Part shown: positions 25,751 through 32,889 of the stretch, piece by piece
How positions within the stretch are numbered: the stretch's first letter is position 1
Layout of the letters: every line of letters begins with the position of its first letter
Position numbers and translations under genes: made by a program
Notes under the pieces: generated by a model
Seen by the model: only the letters and a program-made list of their open reading frames with translations
The model's database searches: none
What the model was told of the DNA's origin: nothing
DNA from: Maribacter sp044594925
Lineage (GTDB): Bacteria > Bacteroidota > Bacteroidia > Flavobacteriales > Flavobacteriaceae
Assembly: GCF_044594925.1 (NCBI RefSeq)
Contig: NZ_CP138991.1
Coordinates: 3,932,493-3,996,492, forward strand
Direction of reading: 5' to 3'
DNA: 64,000 nt

Positions 25751-26430
25751 ACTGTTTTTATTTCTTTAATCAGTTTAATACTATCCGAAAGATGAGTCCA
25801 AATCACTATCGGAACCACTGTGGCAGGTAGCAAAATGAAAGGAAAGTACATTACCCCTCTATTGGGTTGGTCAAATCCGAATTGTTGAAAGGGGAGTTCG
25901 GCGGACAATATTCCATTCACTAGTATAAAAAGTACAAGAACAAGTCCTATCATGTTCCAAAGCAATAAGATATACTTGGTCACTATGTTTTTTAGCAATA
26001 ACCATCCCATAATTGGAGCCGTAATCCCCATTAGTATGTCATAGTTTCTTCCTTCGAACGTCATTAATTCAGGAACCATCTTATGAATGAAAAGCGCATA
26101 TAGTACTAGTTCTACAGGTAAGCGAACTACATGTAAAAAAGTACTGATTTTTGTATTTCTTTTCTCAAAAATCCATTTTTGCTGCTTAGGCAATAACCCG
26201 TAAATAATTATAAGCACAGCTGGTACTAATACTAGACCAAATCTCGGAGGTATGGAATCGGTCACTTTATAAAACCCCGAATAAGCTAGTATGCTGTGTA
26301 ATGCAGACCATAGTATAATAAGGAATAGTAGCGTTTTTGGTTTTCCGTTAGCATAATAAAAAAAACCAATAGTTAGTAGAGAGGTTGCGAGGAAAAGTAC
26401 TGAAATCCATGGGGGAAGTAACTCGATCAT
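25747..26430 (-). CDS. Hypothetical multi-pass membrane protein, 227 aa
   Basis: A strongly hydrophobic protein with about seven predicted membrane helices (for example WISVLFLATSLLTIGFFYYA and LFLIILWSALHSILAYSGFY). No family is recognised with confidence. Its start overlaps the stop of the P1 peptidase gene (ATGA), so both are one transcript. It ends against hemL. Confidence 0.8.
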   Translation of the reverse strand: MIELLPPWISVLFLATSLLTIGFFYYANGKPKTLLFLIILWSALHSILAYSGFYKVTDSIPPRFGLVLVPAVLIIIYGLLPKQQKWIFEKRNTKISTFLHVVRLPVELVLYALFIHKMVPELMTFEGRNYDILMGITAPIMGWLLLKNIVTKYILLLWNMIGLVLVLFILVNGILSAELPFQQFGFDQPNRGVMYFPFILLPATVVPIVIWTHLSDSIKLIKEIKTV

Positions 26431-27602
26431 TCCTTTAGTCTATTGTATTTTTTTAAAGTTTCGATGAGTAGGTCGTGTGGTAAAGCATATGCTGTATTTC
26501 CATTGATTCCTTCCATGGTTTCTGCCGCAATCATAGCGTTGATGATCGCTTCTTGCACGGCTTGTACCGTTGCTTCGAAAACGGGCATTAATTTGTCGTT
26601 TGGCATGGACTTTACCGTTGTTGTTTCATCCCTGTTAAAAGCATTTTCATTGGCTGTGGAAAAGGCCAAGAAGATATCACCAGAGCCATTACTTCCCCTT
26701 CCACCCACAATACCAACACCTAATGGAATTCTTTGTGCTACGCGTTTTAATTGGTGTGGTAATAGTGGAGCGTCAGTAGCCACGATAACGATGATGGAGC
26801 CGTCACCTTCCTGTCTTCTAGATTTTGGCGGTCCGTTGAACTTATAGTTCAAGGTATCCTTTAATTCTACGCCAACGGGTACGCCGGCTATGGATAAGTT
26901 CCACTTTGCGCCAAAATTAGATTGAACAATTGCCCCAACGGTGTAGCTCTCCTCCTTGATTTTAAAAACGCGTGAAGAAGTTCCTGTTCCTCCTTTATAG
27001 CCTAAACACATCATTCCGGTACCTCCTCCTACGTTTCCTTCGGCAATTCTCCCCGATTTTGCGTCCTGTATCGCTTCCAATACATGTTTTTCCTTTACGT
27101 GAAAACCATAAATATCATTGAGGAAACCGTCATAGGTTTCAGCCACAACAGGGTACGTATACCACCAATCCTCACCGCTATACCAATCTGTGTCCACATA
27201 CCATTTTAAAACCGCATCGCGAACCACACCAACGCTATTGGTATTGGTGATCATAATAGGAGTTTCTAGAAAACCGGATTCCGTTACCCAGGTGGTACCC
27301 GTCATTTCTCCATTACCGTTTAGACTGTACCAGTTGGCATAGACGGGACTGAACTTTTTCGCTTTTCCTCTTGGAAATATTGCCGTAACCCCAGTTCTAA
27401 TGGGACCTTTTCCAACGATGTTATCTCCTTTTCCTGATATAATGGTACTATAGCCTACTTCTACACCCTTAACATCCGTTATAGTATTGAACATGCCCGT
27501 TTTACCAACGAACGGCACACCTATGTCCCTTGCTCTTGGTTTCTGTCCGTTTATATTAAAATAGATAAGCAGTACGATAAAAGTAATTCGTGTTTTTTTC
27601 AT
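26427..27602 (-). CDS. P1 family peptidase (DmpA-type aminopeptidase), exported
   Basis: 391 residues from the ATG at 27602, which begins a signal peptide (MKKTRITFIVLLIYFNINGQ). The open frame extends 13 residues upstream from a TTG inside a repeated motif, and that part is not preferred. The family text is plain: ARDIGVPFVGKTGMFNTITD, then GNVGGGTGMMCLGYKGGTGT, and the autoprocessing site GSNGSGDIFLAFSTANE with the nucleophile Ser. P1 enzymes are N-terminal-nucleophile hydrolases that remove N-terminal residues, including D-amino acids or beta-amino acids, from peptides. A periplasmic location is predicted. Confidence 0.92.
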   Translation of the reverse strand: MKKTRITFIVLLIYFNINGQKPRARDIGVPFVGKTGMFNTITDVKGVEVGYSTIISGKGDNIVGKGPIRTGVTAIFPRGKAKKFSPVYANWYSLNGNGEMTGTTWVTESGFLETPIMITNTNSVGVVRDAVLKWYVDTDWYSGEDWWYTYPVVAETYDGFLNDIYGFHVKEKHVLEAIQDAKSGRIAEGNVGGGTGMMCLGYKGGTGTSSRVFKIKEESYTVGAIVQSNFGAKWNLSIAGVPVGVELKDTLNYKFNGPPKSRRQEGDGSIIVIVATDAPLLPHQLKRVAQRIPLGVGIVGGRGSNGSGDIFLAFSTANENAFNRDETTTVKSMPNDKLMPVFEATVQAVQEAIINAMIAAETMEGINGNTAYALPHDLLIETLKKYNRLKE

Positions 27603-27626
27603 TTTCCTTAGTGTTATACAAACGGG

Positions 27627-27648
27627 CGTAGCCACTGACAATGGTTTA
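27627..27648. repeat. 22-nt direct repeat, copy 1
   Basis: The 22-mer starts CGTAGCCACTGACAATGG and ends with TTTA. A copy with two differences lies at 32568-32589 in the same orientation. Both copies are directly upstream of minus-strand genes. They also bracket the accessory region. Confidence 0.6.
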
Positions 27649-27716
27649 AAGATAGCACCTTGTGCTTAGGGTCAACGTTTAAAATCCTTGAATTAAGGAT
27701 TTAAGAACGGCGAGGG

Positions 27717-27968
27717 TTATTTTAAATTACGTTCCTTCAAAAGTTTTTCAATTGCTGTTTTTTTGTATTTGCTCTTGTTCGCTAATTTATAGATGGCATA
27801 AATCAGTAACAAGCCGAAGAAATAATTAAAATTATCGGCGGCAATACCGTAGATTAGAATTCCCACCAAAACACCGATTAGCGTAGCATCAATAGTATTC
27901 GAGGTCTTTAATTTTTTGGCTTCAATCAATAGTTCCTCATCCGTTAATTCATTTAGTTCCTTTTTCAT
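27717..27968 (-). CDS. Hypothetical two-helix membrane protein, 83 aa
   Basis: The N-terminus is acidic and helical (ELNELTDEELLIEAKKLKTS), followed by two membrane helices (IDATLIGVLVGILIYGI and FNYFFGLLLIYAIYKLA) and a basic tail KKTAIEKLLKERNLK. I know this type as a recurrent small protein of flavobacterial accessory regions, without assigned function. It follows the exported protein gene at 27970 by 1 nt, so both are one unit. A hairpin (AAATCCTT / AAGGATTT, 27681-27701) lies after its stop. Confidence 0.65.
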   Translation of the reverse strand: MKKELNELTDEELLIEAKKLKTSNTIDATLIGVLVGILIYGIAADNFNYFFGLLLIYAIYKLANKSKYKKTAIEKLLKERNLK

Positions 27969-27969
27969 A

Positions 27970-28752
27970 TTACTGTAGCTTTACCCTTCTTGTAAATTTT
28001 TTCTGCAACGGTTCAATCCAAAATTGGACTACTTTTCCTTCTCTTTCGTAGAAATATGCTTTCTTTCCTTTGATAATCACTTTTTTACTCCTTGGCATTC
28101 TTTCTTTGTCAACTGGCACTGAAATGTTTATTTCTATGTAGTCCGTTTGTTCTATTTTTAAGTCAGTCTCTATTGGTTCGATAAAGCCATAGGTGTAAAC
28201 TCCTAATTTATTAAAGTTCTTTTTTGCAATTCGAAAGGTGTTAGAGGAATCCACTATTATCTGATTTTTAATTCGTGGAGCCCATGCACATTTCCGAATA
28301 TAGGCCTTGCGAAGTAAATGGATGTTCTTTTTTTTCTTACCAAAATAAAGGGTTAGTGTCTCAAAATCAGCAAGCTCTGTGTTGGTTAGTTTATTATTTT
28401 CGTAATAATCAACATAGTGGTTTACCTTTATTTCGATAGAATCGTTTAATCCGATTATCTTTTCATTTATGGAAACTTTAGGTGTACGCCTCTTTAAATG
28501 AGGATTTAGAATAACCTCTTTTCCTTTTATAATCCAATTTCCTTCGTTACTAAATTTCTTAAAAGTTCGGGGGTAGATATAATCTACAGTATTTAGTTTA
28601 AAAGTTCTATCATTTTTCAATTGTAACACCGTAGTAGGGGATAATCCCAAAGTCCAGTCTCCATAAACCCCACTAACATCAGTTACCGATTTTTGTGCGT
28701 TTAAATTGAAAACGATAAAAAGAATTGCGGTTATGTAAGCTGTTTTTTTCAA
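27970..28752 (-). CDS. Hypothetical exported protein, 260 aa
   Basis: The best start is the TTG at 28752, which begins a standard signal peptide (KKTAYITAILFIVFNLNAQ). The frame also opens from a GTG at 28770, but that lies in the cassette-boundary repeat. The mature part is beta-rich with a lipocalin-like opening (VYGDWTLGLSPTTVLQLKND, then WIIKGKEVILNPHLKRR). No family is assigned. It is the first gene of a two-gene module within the accessory region and is read away from the IS110 element. Confidence 0.65.
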   Translation of the reverse strand: MKKTAYITAILFIVFNLNAQKSVTDVSGVYGDWTLGLSPTTVLQLKNDRTFKLNTVDYIYPRTFKKFSNEGNWIIKGKEVILNPHLKRRTPKVSINEKIIGLNDSIEIKVNHYVDYYENNKLTNTELADFETLTLYFGKKKKNIHLLRKAYIRKCAWAPRIKNQIIVDSSNTFRIAKKNFNKLGVYTYGFIEPIETDLKIEQTDYIEINISVPVDKERMPRSKKVIIKGKKAYFYEREGKVVQFWIEPLQKKFTRRVKLQ

Positions 28753-28755
28753 ATT

Positions 28756-28774
28756 GTGTAGAACGGTCACGGCT
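28756..28774 (-). repeat. Cassette-boundary half-repeat (attC-like)
   Basis: GTGTAGAAC (28756-28764) is directly followed by the rest of AACGGTCACGGCT (28762-28774). The latter matches AACGGTCTCGGCT at 31042-31054 in 12 of 13 positions. On the minus strand it reads as a core GTTCTACAC leading into the gene at 28752. The other half of a complete site is not seen nearby. Confidence 0.45.
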
Positions 28775-28819
28775 CGTATGTTTGTTTCTTAGGTTGAAGA
28801 TAAGATATTTAGGATAATC

Positions 28820-29021
28820 CATTAGCTTAAAGGGAAGTGTGGTTTCGTGTTTCGGCCAGATACTTAAAATGGATATCGTTGCTTAGGTCTACACACTTCC
28901 CAAGCTAATGTTTTAAAACATTAGCTTGGGAAGTGAACAAAAGCTAGAATAGAAGGGACAGAGAGGTCTCGGCTAGATACACTTAAGGTGATATCGTTTC
29001 ATAGAAATCCCGCCCTTCTAT
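28820..29021. repeat. Two tandem hairpin elements with related loops, and a 42-nt perfect palindrome
   Basis: This fills a 354-nt stretch without genes. Element 1 has arms at 28820-28841 and 28892-28910 (CATTAGCTT/GGGAAGTGTG and its complement). Element 2 has arms ATAGAAGGG (28949-28957) and CCCTTCTAT (29013-29021). The loops share a core: CGGCCAGATAC (28853) and CGGCTAGATAC (28970), then TTAA, then GATATCGTT. Arms differ between elements but stay complementary within each. Between them lies a perfect 42-nt palindrome, 28894-28935, formed by the right arm of element 1 and a third arm copy. GGTCTCGGCTA in loop 2 also occurs at the cassette hairpin at 31045. Confidence 0.7.
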
Positions 29022-29040
29022 AGTTTTCTTGGAATCCGGA

Positions 29041-30237
29041 CAGTACCTAGACCCTATTTTACAGAGGTCGAATCAAATGCGAGCAAGGATGATAAAGAAG
29101 GTTATAGCTTAAAAAAATAATGTTATGGAAAAGCGCTTAAAACAATGTTTGGGTATTGATGTCTCTAAACTAAACTTATCATTATCCCTAGGTTTTCTGA
29201 CCGATAAGCTGAACAAAGAATTCATATCACATCCAGATGTGCCCAATGATCTGTCAGGTTATAAAGAGCTTTTGAAATGGTTAAGGAAATCGGTGGATGC
29301 TAGCGTTGAGCTTTTAGTGGTTATGGAAGCCACGGGAGTTTACCATCAGGGTATCGCCCATTATCTGCATTCCAAAGGTTATTCGGTTTGTGTAATGCAG
29401 TCGGGCAGGGTGAAGAGTTATGCCCGTAGTCTTGACCAACGCTCAAAGACAGATGCGCTGGATAGTAAAATGCTCGGTATGCTCGGTCTGGAAAGGTCTA
29501 TTCGTTTATGGGAGCCACCCAGTGAAGAACTTCAACGCTTAAAAGCATTGAGCAGGGAACGTAGTTCTTTGTTAAAGGATAGGACAATAGAGAACAATCG
29601 TCAGGGAGCAATTTCGTCGAGTGTTTATAGGAATGCCAAAGCCCTTAAAAGGCATAAGAACAGGCTGAAACTTATCAATGGTCAAATAGGATCTATAGAA
29701 GAAGAAATGCAGGACCTGATATCCAAAAACAAAGTACTGCGGAACAAGATAGGCTTTATGATGAGTATACCTGGTATTTCATTTATATCCGCAGCTACCG
29801 TTATAGGAGAGACCTTGGGTTTTGCTTCTATCGTAAACGCGAAACAACTGACCAGCTACGCCGGTTACGATGTTGTCTTGCGAGAGTCGGGGAACTTCAA
29901 GGGCAAAACAAGGATCAGCAAAAAGGGTAACAGCCATATTCGTGCCGTTCTACATATGCCTTCGATGACCTGTGTGCGTTGTAATCCAACATTGAAACAA
30001 TTCTATAACCGACTTAAGCCAAAGAAAGCAAAGCCACTGGTGGCCTTAATAGCGGTTCAGAGAAAGCTGTTGATATTAATGTACACCCTATGGAAAAACG
30101 AAGAATTCTATGATGCGGATTTTGAAACTAAAAAGCAGCAAAAGCGTGAAGCCCTTGCTGCGCAGGATAACAACTTGATTGCTCAACTTGTTTCCTAATA
30201 TTTTAAAGAAAAAGCTTGCTTTTTAACACAGTACCTA
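29041..30237 (+). mobile_element. IS110-family insertion sequence, ends tentative
   Basis: The element is defined by its transposase. IS110 elements lack terminal inverted repeats, so ends are hard to place. The given limits use a 9-nt direct repeat CAGTACCTA at 29041-29049 and 30229-30237, which would give about 1.2 kb. Larger limits including the hairpins upstream are possible, because the family usually carries a structured non-coding end. It lies inside what looks like a cassette-boundary site, consistent with the known habit of some IS110/IS1111 elements of using attC sites as targets. Confidence 0.45.
29125..30198 (+). CDS. IS110 family transposase
   Basis: A 357-residue DEDD recombinase. 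The N-terminal RuvC-like part begins LGIDVSKLNLSLSL with the first Asp, and continues with VVMEATGVYHQGIAHYLHSK and SKTDALDSKMLGMLGL, holding the further acidic residues. The C-terminal Transposase_20 part has LMSIPGISFISAATVIGE-like text (MMSIPGISFISAATVIGE) and LTSYAGYDVVLRESGNFKGK followed by ISKKGNSHIRAVLHM, with the candidate catalytic Ser. The gene is intact. IS110 enzymes recombine with the help of a bridge RNA encoded in a non-coding end. It is the only plus-strand gene in the accessory region. Confidence 0.95.
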   Translation: MEKRLKQCLGIDVSKLNLSLSLGFLTDKLNKEFISHPDVPNDLSGYKELLKWLRKSVDASVELLVVMEATGVYHQGIAHYLHSKGYSVCVMQSGRVKSYARSLDQRSKTDALDSKMLGMLGLERSIRLWEPPSEELQRLKALSRERSSLLKDRTIENNRQGAISSSVYRNAKALKRHKNRLKLINGQIGSIEEEMQDLISKNKVLRNKIGFMMSIPGISFISAATVIGETLGFASIVNAKQLTSYAGYDVVLRESGNFKGKTRISKKGNSHIRAVLHMPSMTCVRCNPTLKQFYNRLKPKKAKPLVALIAVQRKLLILMYTLWKNEEFYDADFETKKQQKREALAAQDNNLIAQLVS

Positions 30238-30407
30238 TGAACAGTACGGGAGGAAACTAGCGTTTGCTTTCCGCCACGCACATAGCGCAATCTTTTGGTT
30301 TTGTTTTTTCTTTTTCTGGTCAAAGCGAAATCCCAAAGATTTCGCGACATCATAAATATACACAAACCTTTCTTTTAAGCCCGAAACCCGTATTGTTTAT
30401 AGGTTTT

Positions 30408-30418
30408 GTTGTAACACG
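30408..30418 (-). repeat. Cassette-boundary inverse core of the YfeS-like gene module
   Basis: GTTGTAACACG on the plus strand. Its complement matches TGTGTTACAAC at 31034-31044 in 10 of 11 positions, so the two ends of this module are complementary. It is preceded by TTATAGGTTTTGTTGT, similar to TTATAGCCATTGTTGT at 31151-31166. A hairpin GCGAAATC/GATTTCGC lies at 30325-30345. Confidence 0.5.
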
Positions 30419-30423
30419 TTTTT

Positions 30424-31020
30424 CTATGCTACTTTAAGTGCTCTGTCTAGAACATTTAGATTTCCAATATATTCAGTCCTATGTTCCCAATTCGTAGCAA
30501 GTTCAGCCCAAATTTTTTGTCGGTCAATTGCCAGCTGGATTAACGGTTTGTTCTTTTCGTCAATTTTACCTTCATCTACTAATTGACCAAATCCAGTAGC
30601 AATAACAGAAATATCTACAGTATAAATGTATTGTGAGTCGTCAAAATTATCGTCATCCAATTGAGATTGGATTAAGGCTCTATCAAGTATTTTTTCATTG
30701 TAATCTGATATTCCTTTTTCCGAAACACCTTCGATAGTCCATTTGAGACATTCGTAAGTTTTTTTGCGCGGGTTTTCTTTTTTCCAATCTCTAAACTCAG
30801 ATAAAGCCATATCTCCTTCGTCCGAACCAAACGGTCCTAATTCATCAATGCACGACCAAAAAAATTCTTCCGGAATTAATTCGAGTGCTCTGGCGTGAGC
30901 ATTGTCTTCATCAATTCCATATGGTTCGTCTTCGATTTGTCCATCACTAGTGTCCTTTTTATTTTGAGGATTTTCACTATTATTTTTCTTTTTTCCGAAG
31001 AGGTTTTCAAAGAATCCCAT
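30424..31020 (-). CDS. YfeS-like hypothetical protein, 198 aa
   Basis: The start MGFFENLFGKKKNN is a common opening of accessory cytoplasmic proteins, followed by a low-complexity linker and then IPEEFFWSCIDELGPFGSDE with LSEFRDWKKENP, which resembles E. coli YfeS. The rest is helical and acidic. There is no signal or membrane helix. Function unknown. It occupies one module of the cassette-like array, bounded by complementary 10-nt ends, with its 5' side 13 nt from the hairpin repeat. Confidence 0.7.
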   Translation of the reverse strand: MGFFENLFGKKKNNSENPQNKKDTSDGQIEDEPYGIDEDNAHARALELIPEEFFWSCIDELGPFGSDEGDMALSEFRDWKKENPRKKTYECLKWTIEGVSEKGISDYNEKILDRALIQSQLDDDNFDDSQYIYTVDISVIATGFGQLVDEGKIDEKNKPLIQLAIDRQKIWAELATNWEHRTEYIGNLNVLDRALKVA

Positions 31021-31033
31021 ACTTTTTCTTAAA

Positions 31034-31170
31034 TGTGTTACAACGGTCTCGGCTATGAGTAGTTGCGTGGTTTAGCGATTAATTTTGCAAGTACACACCA
31101 AGTTGGAAATTCCGCAGGAATTTCCAAAGTAGACGAGAACAAGCAATTACTTATAGCCATTGTTGTGGTG
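31034..31170 (-). repeat. attC-like recombination site between two gene modules
   Basis: A 137-nt imperfect cruciform. Outer ends ACAAC (31040-31044) and GTTGT (31162-31166) are complementary. Inner arms GGCTATGAGTAGTTGC (31051-31066) and GCAATTACTTATAGCC (31143-31158) pair in 14 of 16 positions. The tip is a perfect 11-bp stem TTGGAAATTCC / GGAATTTCCAA (31103-31127). The bases just outside each end match the far end of the adjacent module, the feature that identifies integron cassettes. The terminal cores do not fit the strict GTTRRRY consensus. Confidence 0.55.
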
Positions 31171-31179
31171 TCGTTTTTT

Positions 31180-31464
31180 TTACGCTGACATTGGTTTCAC
31201 GTTTATTTGTCCACCAATAGCTTTCAGCACTTTCATTATCGTTCCGAATTGTGGTTTTGCTCCATCGGATAAAGCTTTGTAAAGACTCGGTCTGCTCATT
31301 CCTGTTTTCTCCGCGATTTTAGTCATTCCGATTGCCTTTGCAATATGTCCAATTGCTACAATCAAATCAGAACTTTCTCCATCTTCGAGAACTGTATTCA
31401 GATATTCAGCAATCATTTCTTCGCTATCCAAATAGTCCGCAATATCAAATTTTGTAGTTGCCAT
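31180..31464 (-). CDS. Antitoxin of a HigBA-like module (addiction module antidote, HTH)
   Basis: A 94-residue helix-turn-helix protein. The text IAKAIGMTKIAEKTGMSRPS followed by LYKALSDGAKPQFGTIMKVL matches the addiction-module antidote family (HigA-like, Xre fold). The N-terminal part (FDIADYLDSEEMIAEYLN) is also typical. It follows the toxin gene with a 1-nt gap; toxin-first order is usual for higBA. The antitoxin would neutralise the toxin and repress the operon. Confidence 0.93.
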   Translation of the reverse strand: MATTKFDIADYLDSEEMIAEYLNTVLEDGESSDLIVAIGHIAKAIGMTKIAEKTGMSRPSLYKALSDGAKPQFGTIMKVLKAIGGQINVKPMSA

Positions 31465-31465
31465 T

Positions 31466-31768
31466 TTATTCGCTTTTTATTCTGTTCCAGATTTTTTTCG
31501 CTTTCTCGATGTCCTTTTGTTGGCTTGATTTATCTCCGCCAATTAAAAGAATTACGATTTTGCTCTCTTTTTCTTTAAAATACACGCGATAGCCTTTTGC
31601 GTAATTAATTCGCATTTCGCTTATTCCATCGCCAACGGGTTTACAATCTCCAAAATGTTCATCAGTTTCGAGTTTCTGAATTCGGAATAGTATTTTGGAT
31701 TTCGCTCGTATGTCTTTGAGCTTTCTAATCCACTTATCAAATTCAGATGCCTTTTCGGTAATAATCAT
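31466..31768 (-). CDS. RelE/ParE-superfamily toxin (HigB-like, phage Gp49-type)
   Basis: A 100-residue basic protein. The pattern FDKWIRKLKDIRAKSKILFR, then HFGDCKPVGDGISEMRINYA and GYRVYFKEKESKIVILLIGG, then KDIEKAKKIWN is diagnostic of the addiction-module killer protein family. Such toxins are ribosome-dependent mRNA interferases or related enzymes. The gene is intact and paired with its antitoxin. The pair sits in one module of the cassette-like array; TA pairs commonly stabilise such arrays. Confidence 0.93.
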   Translation of the reverse strand: MIITEKASEFDKWIRKLKDIRAKSKILFRIQKLETDEHFGDCKPVGDGISEMRINYAKGYRVYFKEKESKIVILLIGGDKSSQQKDIEKAKKIWNRIKSE

Positions 31769-31856
31769 TTAGACTGTATCCATTTAGATACAAATATAAT
31801 CTAAATTTTTGAATTAAAACAGAAGTTTTTGGCGTTCTAAATGTTGGTCTTAAATG

Positions 31857-31889
31857 CACCACAACACGTTTATATGTCTGTATAAACGT
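31857..31889. repeat. Cassette-boundary core plus short hairpin
   Basis: CACCACAAC (31857-31865) is the exact complement of GTTGTGGTG (31162-31170), so both ends of the toxin-antitoxin module match. It is followed by a perfect 9-bp hairpin ACGTTTATA / TATAAACGT with a 6-nt loop (31866-31889). The rest of the 316-nt gap to 32084 is AT-rich, with only the terminator at 32031. Confidence 0.55.
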
Positions 31890-32030
31890 TTATTTCCCAC
31901 AAGGTACAAAATTTAACCTTTTTACTGTAAATTATAGTTTAATACAAGATGAACGTACATCTATTTTATATATATTTATACGTACTTTTAGAGTACTAAT
32001 TATATAAAATGACCGTATTGATAAAATATA

Positions 32031-32060
32031 AAAAACCCTTGCACTACTGCAAAGGTTTTT
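32031..32060 (-). terminator. Terminator after the small exported protein gene at 32085
   Basis: TGCAAAGGTTTTT (32048-32060) pairs with the left arm at 32031-32043 with one mismatch and a 4-nt loop. On the minus strand the stem is followed by a T run. Confidence 0.75.
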
Positions 32061-32084
32061 TCATCCATCATTAAACCAACCAAA

Positions 32085-32534
32085 CTATTTTTTACGTTTT
32101 CTTCCTTCTTTAGTTCTATCCTTTCTATCCTTTCTGTGCTTTTGACTCTTATGCTGCATCTTTTCCCACTTGTTGTATTGTGCTTCGGTTAATAGGGTTT
32201 TCAGCTCTTGTTTATGGGCTATTTGGGCATCTAGGCGTGCTACCTGGAGTGTGTATTTTTCATCAGCGCTCAGCTTTTCGCCATTTTCTTTTTTCGCCTT
32301 ATGTGTTTCCATCTTCGCTTTTCGCGCTGCTATATGCGTCGCTAATAAAGATTTCATTTTTCTTTGCTGTTCCTCGTTTAAATCCAAGGCCAAGGTCATC
32401 TTTTTGGTCTGTAAGGTCGCCATCTGTTCCGTGCTCAAATCCTTCATGTGGTTTTCACGTCCACGTATATCATCTCTTTGTGCTACTACCGTTATGCCTG
32501 TCATTAAAAGCATTGCAAAAACTATTTTTTTCAT
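32085..32534 (-). CDS. Exported basic helical protein (Spy/DUF4890-like)
   Basis: 149 residues from the ATG at 32534, which begins a signal peptide (MKKIVFAMLLMTGITVVAQ). The upstream in-frame TTG lies in the direct repeat and is not preferred. The mature protein is one long helical region with a Spy/CpxP-like LTEAQYNKWEKM motif and a Leu-rich LALDLNEEQQRKMKSLLATH, ending in a Lys/Arg-rich tail. Small periplasmic proteins of this type are thought to be chaperones or stress proteins; this is inferred from similarity of pattern. Confidence 0.8.
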   Translation of the reverse strand: MKKIVFAMLLMTGITVVAQRDDIRGRENHMKDLSTEQMATLQTKKMTLALDLNEEQQRKMKSLLATHIAARKAKMETHKAKKENGEKLSADEKYTLQVARLDAQIAHKQELKTLLTEAQYNKWEKMQHKSQKHRKDRKDRTKEGRKRKK

Positions 32535-32567
32535 GTTATCTATTTTTATTGATTTCACAAGTATGAC

Positions 32568-32589
32568 CGTAGCTATTGACAATGGTTTA
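32568..32589. repeat. 22-nt direct repeat, copy 2
   Basis: The 22-mer starts CGTAGCTATTGACAATGG and ends with TTTA, identical to 27627-27648 at 20 of 22 positions. It is 34 nt upstream of the start of the small exported protein gene. Confidence 0.6.
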
Positions 32590-32837
32590 ATGAAGGGTTC
32601 TTTTTTAGGAAATTATTAACTCGATAATCTAGATTTATATGTTTAGAGGCTTACGTCGAAATTAAATGCAATTTTCTTTGATTGCTACGCTGGCTTACTC
32701 CGAGATAGTTTTCTGGCATTATAGCGGCATGTGGTAAGAAGATTGGTTTTTTTCAATGTTCAGAAAAGCAAAAAAACAGGTCTTAATATGGCCGCAGTAC
32801 CAGTAAGTCTAAGATGCTGTGCTGAAAATATATGGTA
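32590..32837. other. Gene-free stretch
   Basis: I see no supported gene, RNA or repeat here. Only very short frames exist. It separates the accessory region from the metalloprotease region. Confidence 0.5.
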
Positions 32838-32841
32838 CTAA

Positions 32842-32867
32842 AAAAGCACGGTGCGAACCGTGCTTTT
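32842..32867. terminator. Terminator downstream of the small protein gene at 32890
   Basis: A perfect 11-bp stem AAAAGCACGGT / ACCGTGCTTTT with a 4-nt loop, directly after the stop at 32890 on the minus strand. T tracts occur in both directions. Confidence 0.75.
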
Positions 32868-32889
32868 GATTTGGGGAAATTATAATTAG

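Noticed and set aside
28752..28770. GTG start at 28770 for the exported protein gene
   Set aside because: The extra residues lie in the cassette-boundary repeat, and the TTG at 28752 starts the signal peptide exactly. Either remains possible, but the shorter form fits better.
28820..29021. CRISPR array reading of the tandem hairpins
   Set aside because: Only two related units, with repeats in the loops, arms that differ between units and no cas genes nearby; not spacer-repeat architecture.
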